Notes under the pieces: generated by a model | Databases searched by the model: none | Seen by the model: only the letters and a program-made list of their open reading frames with translations | Told to the model about the DNA's origin: nothing | Position numbers and translations under genes: made by a program | In this document: positions 55,606 through 62,522 of the stretch, piece after piece | How the letters are laid out: every line of letters begins with the position of its first letter | How positions within the stretch are numbered: position 1 is the first letter of the stretch | Assembly (NCBI GenBank): GCA_938075415.1 | Contig: CALJHC010000025.1 | Span: 1 to 64,000, forward strand | Direction: 5' to 3' | Source of the DNA: an uncultured Rubripirellula sp. | GTDB taxonomy: Bacteria; Planctomycetota; Planctomycetia; Pirellulales; Pirellulaceae | DNA: 64,000 nucleotides

Positions 55606-56267
55606 CAGGCCGCGCGTCGATAAATCACGCCACTTCTTTCACGTTTGACTTGTTCAATCGCACCCGTTTTTCTCAGCACGTAGGCGATCTGCTGAGCCAT
55701 CCAACGAGGCTGATCAATCATTTCGGCCAGATCCGATGTGTTGAAGGGATCCAGCGGTGCGGGAAGATGCAGGATATCGATCAGATCGGACGGGACTTTT
55801 AACTGCAGCGTTGTTTCAATGGATTCAAGCCGGACATCTTCGACGCGGAAATCCTTTTGCCACCATCGGGATTTGCGTTTGCGGGGGATACGTTTTTCCT
55901 CCACATGCAAGAGCGGGACCTCGATAACCAGATTTTTATGAGGGAAGACGTCAATGAAATAGATCAGCTGTTCGAAAAGCTCAAGCACACTACCACGTTT
56001 TGGGCTAAGTCGCCGAGAGACGATGGGTCCACCCGGCCGTTTTGATTTAGCAATTCGAGTTCGAAGGGTGATCGGTTTTACAACGCGAAGCGAGTGTCCC
56101 GTGAGAAGTTGTTGACATTTTCCGCGAATCGCGGAAAGGGACGCGCACTGGACCTCAATCAGTTCTCCATGGTTCACTGCGTCGATGCGATAACGGCCTA
56201 GCGTGACCTCCGTTTCTCCGCCAACGGCGTATTTTTCTTTCAACTGATGATGGAGTGTTGATTCCAT
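55605..56267 (-). CDS. Conserved planctomycete protein with PD-(D/E)XK-like N-domain and winged-helix-like C-domain
   Basis: 220 residues from the ATG at 56267, chosen because MESTLHHQLKEKYA matches the usual N-terminus of this family as I recall it; the frame is open to 56345. Residues 15-60 read as a restriction-endonuclease-like core: D29 in YRIDAV, E38-x-Q40 in GELIEVQCAS, K50 in IRGKCQQLL. A middle beta-rich part carries SRRLSPKRGSVLELFEQLIYF and a basic EEKRIPRKRKSRWW stretch; the end (about 165-220) has a helix-turn-helix character with TSDLAEMIDQPRWMAQQIAYVLRKTGAIEQV. Nucleic-acid binding or cleavage is a reasonable guess but unproven. It is alone, 256 bases from pyrE on the same strand. 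Confidence 0.72.
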   Translation of the reverse strand: MESTLHHQLKEKYAVGGETEVTLGRYRIDAVNHGELIEVQCASLSAIRGKCQQLLTGHSLRVVKPITLRTRIAKSKRPGGPIVSRRLSPKRGSVLELFEQLIYFIDVFPHKNLVIEVPLLHVEEKRIPRKRKSRWWQKDFRVEDVRLESIETTLQLKVPSDLIDILHLPAPLDPFNTSDLAEMIDQPRWMAQQIAYVLRKTGAIEQVKRERSGVIYRRAA

Positions 56268-56372
56268 TTTCGAGCCCCGTCCTTGGGAAGCGAGGTTGCT
56301 TTCATGATGGACACGTTGATCCGAGAGATACGTGATGTGTATCAAATATCAATACAGCCTTTAAACCCTTGT

Positions 56373-56549
56373 TCAAACGCTCTGAGCGATTTGGACAAAT
56401 CTCTCCGCGATACAACAGATGCCTCGCGGTGTCATCGTCGGTTTTTCGTCTGAGTCGTGGTTGTCGGCCCCAATTCCGGCAACGAAGAGCAGGTGCTTGA
56501 TACCGCTGGGCAGAGCATTGAGGTCACTCTGGCTCGATACCAAAATCAC
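56373..56549 (-). CDS. Small open frame after pyrE, possible gene remnant
   Basis: A GTG-started frame of 58 residues overlapping the last 26 bases of pyrE: it reads VILVSSQSDLNALPSG, KHLLFVAGIGADNHDSDEK, then PTMTPRGICCIAERFVQ. It is shorter than typical gene-finder limits. The residue mix is protein-like and there is no opposing frame, but I recognise no family and see no ribosome-binding site. It may be a real small protein, a remnant of a longer gene, or chance. Confidence 0.22.
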   Translation of the reverse strand: MILVSSQSDLNALPSGIKHLLFVAGIGADNHDSDEKPTMTPRGICCIAERFVQIAQSV

Positions 56550-57081
56550 GGATGGTGGTTAGCGTTGTTAATTGGATTCCTTTTGCAGCGAATGCGGCCT
56601 CACCACCGGCAAGTCGATCAATGATCGCGATGACGTGATCAACCTGAAGGCCGTACTCTCGAGCCACTTCGACAGCTTTGATGGCACTTCCCCCACTGGT
56701 GATCACATCTTCCACAATGATCACTTTCTGTCCTGGCTCAACCGGTCCCTCGACCTGTTGGCCCGTTCCGTGATCCTTGGGTTCTTTGCGAACCATGAAT
56801 CCCTTGAGCGGTAAATCTTGCTGACCTGCGATTGTCACAATGGATGCGGTGATTGGGTCGGCTCCGATCGCCATTCCGCCAACTGCCTCTGGAAGTTCGC
56901 CTAGTTGTTGCATCACATCAAGCATGCCCTCTGCGATCAGATTCGCCCCCTTGGGGTGCAAGGTGATTTTGCGGCAATCAAGGTAGTAAGACGCTTGCTT
57001 GCCACTCGCGAGGGTGAATTGACCACGCCGTAAGGATTCTTTCGAGATTAAGTCAATCAATGCTTCACGATCGTAAGACAT
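56524..57081 (-). CDS. pyrE: Orotate phosphoribosyltransferase
   Basis: A 185-residue cytosolic enzyme that joins orotate to PRPP to give orotidine 5'-phosphate in pyrimidine synthesis. Family features: FTLASGKQASYYLDCRKITLHP at the N-terminus, GGMAIGADPITASI, the FMVRKEPKDHGTGQQVEG loop that carries the catalytic Lys and flexible segment, and the PRPP-binding motif VIIVEDVITSGGSA (120-132). Length and motif order are normal. No other pyrimidine gene is nearby, and the 600-base region upstream contains no attenuator or riboswitch that I could identify. Confidence 0.95.
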   Translation of the reverse strand: MSYDREALIDLISKESLRRGQFTLASGKQASYYLDCRKITLHPKGANLIAEGMLDVMQQLGELPEAVGGMAIGADPITASIVTIAGQQDLPLKGFMVRKEPKDHGTGQQVEGPVEPGQKVIIVEDVITSGGSAIKAVEVAREYGLQVDHVIAIIDRLAGGEAAFAAKGIQLTTLTTIRDFGIEPE

Positions 57082-57682
57082 GCCGTGTTGGTCCTGAATT
57101 TGTCTGGTCGTTTTAATAGGTAATTTGATGAGATTGTCAGGTCAGCCGAGTGTCTTCCTTGGCATCGTTGATCTTTCTGAAGGTTATTTCGGCCGTTCGC
57201 CTTCTGTCTGGAACGGTCAACGCACCGTGATCTTTCCGTCGAAGCGTCATCAAGGCCTCCAATCGTGACCTGTTCCTGCCGTCTTGGAAAGATGGGATTC
57301 CCAAGACAGCCCAAAAAGACGAGCCGTGTCAGTTCTCCGCTCCAGAGCGAGAAGGAAATCACCACCTTGAACCAGCAGATCGGAGACTGATCCAGAATGA
57401 TTCTGTTGCGAGATAACCGGATTCATCGACCATGATCGCGGTTCACCGAATACTCTGGGTTTGTCGGTTATTTCAGCGAATCGAGCAGCCAGTTGCCAGG
57501 CATTCACCCCGAATGCCGTTGGGGAATCTCTGCAAAGAGAAATCAGACAGGCCAAATCAGACAGGCCAAAATCCGTGGTCCAAAACCCGTCAGGCAATGC
57601 AGCTTTTGGTCAGCACGCGAAATGTTTTTCGGGGAGCGGATGAATTAGCCCCGGCAAGGGTTTGACGCGTTGGGCCAGTGAT
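57082..57682. other. Intergenic between pyrE and the L,D-transpeptidase gene
   Basis: About 600 bases; only frames without protein character. It contains an exact 14-bp tandem duplication at 57540-57567. The pyrE promoter should be here. Confidence 0.4.
57540..57567. repeat. 14-bp tandem duplication
   Basis: Two exact copies of AAATCAGACAGGCC in non-coding DNA. Confidence 0.92.
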
Positions 57683-58975
57683 CTACCTGCGAATGGTGAC
57701 CGACGAACCCGTCGATAGGATTCCGTAAAGATCATCGGCATAGTCAGCAGCGAGGCTGATACAGCCTCGGTCGGTTGGCATCGTTGTGCTGGGGCTTCCA
57801 TGGATGGAGAGCGTGCCACCGAGGTCCATCCATACGTTACCAAATGGATTGTCTGCGCTGCCGGGTGCAATCGGGGATCCCTGTCGATCGTAGTAGGTCT
57901 TGTCTGTTTGTTTATCTTGAATGGTGTAAGTGCCCAGTCTTGGTGAGGGGTCGTCGCCAATCTCAATGGGAAAACGAGCCGCATACAGATCGCCAAGAAA
58001 CAGCGTTAACTCTTTCAGCCTCAGATTGACTTCGGCGCGAAACGGTCCACGTAAGACCTTGAGTTCGGTTCCCGGTAGAACTGTCACTGGATCCGAAATA
58101 TGGTTGATATTCGCGATAAGTTGCCAAGGCACTTGATGCATCGCGGCGATCTGCATCAAGGTTTCGCCCTGTCCAACTCGATGCGGTTGTTCCAGGAGGT
58201 GCCGTTTTGAGTAGATGACTTCCGCCGCAAGTGGGTCAAGGCGAGCGAGCAACTCGCTGCGTTGTTCACCGGTCATGTTTGGAGCATTGTAGAAGATACT
58301 CAGCGTGGCGAGCGCATCTCGCCGTTTATCATTGAAGAATTGCCGGTCAGCGGTTTGAATTGCATTCATTAAACCAAGGTTCGGAGTTAATGTCTCCGAG
58401 GCCAAATCTGCTCGCAAAACGTCATTGCTTGACGGAGGCTGCATCTGACTTGAACTGGGAGAGGTTCCGCTTGTCAGTGCTAGACTGGGTGAACCGTTGG
58501 CCGTTGTCGTTGTGGCCATCTCTGAACCGGAGTTCATGACTTGACCGGCATTGCTCGTGGGCCCGGATTGTACGATTGAACCCATCGTTTTTTGATTGGT
58601 GTTGGTTGTGGGTGAAGCTGCTGCACCGATTTGCGTTTGATCGGCTGAAACGCCGTCAGCGGTGCCCGGTGAGACACCCGTTTGCCCTGCGTTACTGAAG
58701 CTCATGTCGGAGGGTGACGCAATTTCTTCACCAAAATCCATTGGCTCACCGATGTCAACTGACCCGAGCGATTCAGGCAGGCCGCTATCGATGTCAAAAC
58801 CCAGATCGCTATCACTACCGAAATCCAGTAGCGATTGAACCTCTTCCGGCAGTGGTTCTGCAGGAGTGTGCATTGACATATAGGTCCCATACACCCCCGT
58901 CATCACTAAAACGACGATTGCAGCGGTTTTCAGCGTTTGCACGACTGTCCTCCATGACTCAATCTCAGTCGTCAA
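57683..58975 (-). CDS. Membrane-anchored LysM / L,D-transpeptidase (YkuD) protein
   Basis: A 430-residue protein. One membrane helix near the N-terminus (AAIVVLVMTGVYGTYM, about 18-33) is followed by an acidic then Ser/Thr/Gly/Gln-rich linker (about 38-185), a helical part (about 185-262), a LysM domain (about 266-309, GQGETLMQIAAMHQVPW) and a YkuD catalytic domain (about 313-429). The catalytic signature is IHGSPSTTMPTDRGCISL with H392 and C405. L,D-transpeptidases form 3-3 crosslinks in peptidoglycan or attach proteins to it, which is of interest because planctomycetes were long thought to lack peptidoglycan. The first four residues of the consensus after GC are ISL rather than IRM/VRL. The gene is monocistronic. 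Confidence 0.92.
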   Translation of the reverse strand: MTTEIESWRTVVQTLKTAAIVVLVMTGVYGTYMSMHTPAEPLPEEVQSLLDFGSDSDLGFDIDSGLPESLGSVDIGEPMDFGEEIASPSDMSFSNAGQTGVSPGTADGVSADQTQIGAAASPTTNTNQKTMGSIVQSGPTSNAGQVMNSGSEMATTTTANGSPSLALTSGTSPSSSQMQPPSSNDVLRADLASETLTPNLGLMNAIQTADRQFFNDKRRDALATLSIFYNAPNMTGEQRSELLARLDPLAAEVIYSKRHLLEQPHRVGQGETLMQIAAMHQVPWQLIANINHISDPVTVLPGTELKVLRGPFRAEVNLRLKELTLFLGDLYAARFPIEIGDDPSPRLGTYTIQDKQTDKTYYDRQGSPIAPGSADNPFGNVWMDLGGTLSIHGSPSTTMPTDRGCISLAADYADDLYGILSTGSSVTIRR

Positions 58976-59340
58976 TCATCTCGTTTCGTTCGACGCGACA
59001 AGATGAGCGATTGGATCCTACTCGTTGCTGTGACAACGATTTGAATCAATTGCGATAGACTGATTGGCGATTTGATTTGCTCAATGTAATGATCCAGTTA
59101 CCGAAGGTGGGCCGCAGGTTTGCGATCTAACTTCATCGGATCTATTGGGCAGAGTATCCAACTGGTTCACTTGATCGCTAGATCAGTTTAGCTCGACTTC
59201 CAAGCTGCGAGCTGAGGTGGCACTGTTTTGTGTCAAAACGTGCTAGCGTTAAGGGAGGGACTATGAGGATGCTATCGAGCCAAGTGCCGGGGGCCCATTT
59301 TTGCGCTTCAGTTTTGCAAGCAAAGTACTGGAGGCCAAGA

Positions 59341-59370
59341 AACCCGATCTTTGGTAACCCGATCTTTGGT
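59341..59370. repeat. 15-bp tandem duplication
   Basis: Two exact copies of AACCCGATCTTTGGT followed by AA, the start of a third, in non-coding DNA. Confidence 0.92.
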
Positions 59371-59489
59371 AATTGGGCCTTTCTGTTGAAGTGGAAGCTG
59401 ACTGGTTTGGCCGACCGATCGCTATCGATGATAGCAATCGCTTTGTCTTGATTTCTGTTTCACAGAGAGAGTCGTTGGCTGCCCATCAA

Positions 59490-59504
59490 AGCCCCATTGG
59501 GGCT
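59490..59504 (-). terminator. Small GC hairpin after the serine dehydratase gene
   Basis: AGCCCC-ATT-GGGGCT forms a 6-bp stem, about 65 bases past the stop on the minus strand. Only two T follow on that strand, so a terminator role is weakly supported. Confidence 0.35.
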
Positions 59505-59570
59505 CAAGAGGTGAGTCCCCAAGAGTGAGGGCTGCAGTCTGATTGCCGTCCTGAATTTTAGAGGACTGGT

Positions 59571-61148
59571 TCAACCGCAGCTCATGCAGCCAGAACCGCA
59601 GCAGGCAGGTTTGAGCGCTTGAGCGGATGGTGTAATTGCCAATCCGCCCTTCGAAGTGCATCGCAGTTCCGAGGGCATTGCCAAGCCAACGGCGTAAACG
59701 GCATCGATGGTTTCATCGAGAGGAATCAGATTGGGATATCCGCCAAGCACCAGGTCTGCGTTGACAAACGCGTTGGCGGCAGCGGCCCCATTTCGAGTGT
59801 GGCAAGGGATTTCGACCATGCCGTGCAATAGATCGCAGACAGTCCCCATGGTGTTTTGAAAGGAGATCGCTGCGGCGTCGCTGGCCTGCTTGGCACTGCC
59901 GCCGCACGTATCCACCACCGCAGCAGCTGCCATCGCACCGGAAGCACCAATTTCAACTTGGCATCCAGCAACTTCGGCAGCAAAGGTTCCGCGAATCGCC
60001 AGGATCATTCCCACAGCACCCGCAGCGAGCAGGGCGCGGGCGATCGTTTCAGGTGTCAGGTTTTTTTCTTCGGCTAACGTCACCAGCGTGCCGGGAACGA
60101 CGCCCGCTGATCCACCTGTTGGTGCTGCACAAACCACTCCCATGGCAGCGTCGACGTGCATGACAGCCAAGGCTCTTGCGGCGGCGCGAGTGTGCAAGCT
60201 TCTGACGGCCAATTTTCCATCTGCTTCAGCTTGGAAAATTTGCCCGGCGCAGGTCGGAAGCAACTGCAGCCCTTTGAAGTTAGGATCGAGTCCCGTTTGC
60301 ACTGACGCAGCCATGATTTCGTAGCGACGAATCATTTCCTCAATCACTTCGCCTTCCGTCATTCCGAGCAGCTGAGCCTCGTAGGCGAGCGAGATTTCGC
60401 CCAGGGTCACCCCGCGTCGTTCAGCGAGTTCGACCATTTCAGCCGCGCTGTGAAATAGCGGTTCGCCTTTCTGAGGGAAGTAAACGGGGGTTGAAACCCA
60501 GATCTTTGCCTGATTGTCGTTGTCGTGGATTGCCTGATTTAGTTCGCTGGAGATCGACTCAGTGCGTCGAAAGTGGATTCTCGACGTGGCAATGAATGTT
60601 TCTTCCCTGACGGGTTGGGCGGAGTGTTGGTCATCATTTAATAATTGGATGATAGTCGCCGCGTTTTCCGACTTTACTTCCAGAAGTCCCTCATAGGCGG
60701 AGCCGTTGAGGAGTACCGGACGCTCGTCAATCGAAGCGATCTCGACTTCGCCACCACCGATTGACCGCGCCTCCAGATGAAGGGTTTTCCCTTCCTCATT
60801 TTCCAGTTCGATCTCCATCGCATTCGGGTGATCGGAGTTCTTGAGTTTTCGAATTTCAAAATCTATCTGCAGACCACTTTCTGATGCGTCTTGCAGGGCG
60901 GTGAAGAAGGATTCGTCGGTTAGTGGGCGATTCATCAATCCCATCGCGAATCCGCGGTCTGCTCCTTGAACGACATAGGTGACCGCATAAGACCCGTCAG
61001 GGTCAAATGCGAACTTCGCCCGCTTGGGTCGACCTCCGAGTAGTGTTCTTGCCATGGAGCCGATGTGGAATGCCCCGGCAGTGTGGGAACTGGAGGGTCC
61101 CCGCATCACTGGGCCAAGAACGTGATTGAAGATGCTGATTGTTTTCAT
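59571..61148 (-). CDS. L-serine ammonia-lyase (iron-sulfur dependent), single-chain
   Basis: 525 residues from the ATG at 61148, which starts with the typical MKTISIFNHVLGPVMRGPSSSHTAGA; the frame is open to 61271 but the extra part is not family-like. It deaminates L-serine to pyruvate and ammonia. The beta-type domain (1-220) and alpha-type domain (about 235-510) are fused. The alpha domain shows the cluster cysteines as in the Bacillus-type subunit: AGCQVEIGASGAM, then TVC-DLLHGMVEIP-C (ten residues between), plus AAPTGGSAGVVPG and AMPSELRCTSKGGLA. The C-terminus ends in an additional ACCGSGCMSCG, four to five Cys not part of the standard cluster; it may bind metal or redox-regulate. A conserved position in GASGAM lacks the Cys of Legionella-type enzymes. 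Cytosolic, monocistronic. Confidence 0.92.
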   Translation of the reverse strand: MKTISIFNHVLGPVMRGPSSSHTAGAFHIGSMARTLLGGRPKRAKFAFDPDGSYAVTYVVQGADRGFAMGLMNRPLTDESFFTALQDASESGLQIDFEIRKLKNSDHPNAMEIELENEEGKTLHLEARSIGGGEVEIASIDERPVLLNGSAYEGLLEVKSENAATIIQLLNDDQHSAQPVREETFIATSRIHFRRTESISSELNQAIHDNDNQAKIWVSTPVYFPQKGEPLFHSAAEMVELAERRGVTLGEISLAYEAQLLGMTEGEVIEEMIRRYEIMAASVQTGLDPNFKGLQLLPTCAGQIFQAEADGKLAVRSLHTRAAARALAVMHVDAAMGVVCAAPTGGSAGVVPGTLVTLAEEKNLTPETIARALLAAGAVGMILAIRGTFAAEVAGCQVEIGASGAMAAAAVVDTCGGSAKQASDAAAISFQNTMGTVCDLLHGMVEIPCHTRNGAAAANAFVNADLVLGGYPNLIPLDETIDAVYAVGLAMPSELRCTSKGGLAITPSAQALKPACCGSGCMSCG

Positions 61149-61406
61149 GTGATTTTTAACCGCTCGATTGATCGTGCGATGGATGATTGGGCTTGATGGA
61201 GGGGGCGATTTTGCAGGGTATTCAAGGTTCTCGCATCTTCTCAACGCAGTGCCGTCGTGAGGTGTCGGCATTCAGATTGATGAGTTGCTTGTCCGTAGGA
61301 GGATGTGTGCCGTGTACCTGAGGTTCGTTGGCTTTTGATTCTGGATTTTTGTTCGAATGATCTGGCTCGCTTTGAGCAATCAGCTTGAAGAGGATCGATT
61401 GATATT

Positions 61407-61601
61407 TCAGGCACCCTCTGATTCGGCCTCACTGCGAACATCTGCATCGCCCGTTTCATCCAATTCGATGTGGATCAGCATTGGGTTGCAGCAAACTGGG
61501 CAGTCCTCAACATATTCTTGGTGCGAACCAGCAGAAGAATCAATCGGAATCACGATTTCCTCACCACAGTGGTCGCATAGATAACTCGCTTCATGTTGCA
61601 T
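61407..61601 (-). CDS. CPXCG-motif cysteine-rich small protein
   Basis: A 64-residue protein matching the Cys-rich CPXCG family. It has two Cys pairs that could hold one zinc ion: C9-x2-C12 in YLCDHCGEE and C34-x2-C37 (with an extra C38) in DCPVCCNPM, separated by EIVIPIDSSAGSHQEYVE. In the usual family the second pair is CPVCC or CPXCG, as here. The tail is acidic. Function is unknown; the fold is that of small zinc-ribbon proteins. It is separated from the serine dehydratase by about 260 bases on the same strand and may have its own promoter. Confidence 0.85.
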   Translation of the reverse strand: MQHEASYLCDHCGEEIVIPIDSSAGSHQEYVEDCPVCCNPMLIHIELDETGDADVRSEAESEGA

Positions 61602-62522
61602 CGCAATCTTCGACTCTCAAGTCACCTTGTTCTTTGGGGTTTGATTCGCCGTCGGCTGAATTCCTGTTGAAGCAACCACGATGACTCAGTCTATCAAGAG
61701 TTTTGAGGATCTCCCATCGTGATGATGTCGCATGGCATGGTTTCTCCGGTTTTTTGGGGCATTGCCTCGATTGGTTCGGATTTATGGATTTGCTTTTCCG
61801 CCGACAATCGAACTTGAATTGAATGCGAAGGGAAGGGCAGTCTGTGGAGATCTTTGCAAGCCCAACCGAGGGTGGTTGGTTGCGAGAGAGTGCCCCTTCG
61901 CAATGGCCTGGTAAGGATATTTCTTGTTCTTGGCCAATTCATCGTCAGCCGGAGGAGTTGAACCCTCAAGCCGTTGAGCTGATTTGCAAGGCGGACAAGC
62001 AGGGATCCCGGATTCTGTTGGCCTTGTTTTCTTGACGGTTGTCGGGGACGACAGTCTTTTTTGAAATGGTAGGGTCGTTTTCGATCGGTGATTAAGTTTT
62101 CAGATCGAGGTAAGTGATAAGATGAGTTTTTATCACTGAAAACGCCAAGGTTTGTGAAGGCAACTTTGCTTGATGGGCCATAGAGGTCGCCTCTGAATTG
62201 TAAACACGTTGGCCTGTGATTCTGTCTGTATTGCTGTGGAAAGTGATTTGCGGTGATGGAAAAGTGGATGAACGGGAACGCTGATGAACGGGAACGCTGA
62301 TGAACGTGAGCGTGGATGTACGTGAGCGTGGATGTACTGTACCGGGTTCCGAATTTAGTCACTCGATTTACCCGCTGTGTTTATTCGAATCAGAGTGTTT
62401 TGAAAGAAAGCGATGCTGATTGAATTCGAGTCAGCGTTTGCGGAGTCGATAACTTGACGCTTCGTTTTCTCGTTCCACTATTTGACCAAGATTATCCTTC
62501 CGGCTGAAAAGGGGTGAATGCG
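61602..62522. other. Intergenic, no gene seen; 16-bp array
   Basis: About 920 bases between the CPXCG gene and the third sulfatase. Plus-strand frames at 61732-62035 have no recognisable motif. The four-copy 16-bp array at 62267-62330 lies about 190 bases before the sulfatase start. Confidence 0.4.
62267..62330. repeat. 16-bp tandem array, four copies plus a partial
   Basis: Two exact copies of GATGAACGGGAACGCT, then GATGAACGTGAGCGTG and GATGTACGTGAGCGTG, then GATGTAC. The copies form two pairs, as if one unit duplicated, diverged, and a pair duplicated again. Confidence 0.92.

Larger units (their letters stand above)
58976..59570. other. Intergenic between the L,D-transpeptidase and serine dehydratase genes
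   Basis: About 600 bases. It holds a 15-bp tandem duplication (59341-59370) and a short GC hairpin (59490-59504) that could end the serine dehydratase transcript. No gene was recognised. Confidence 0.4.
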
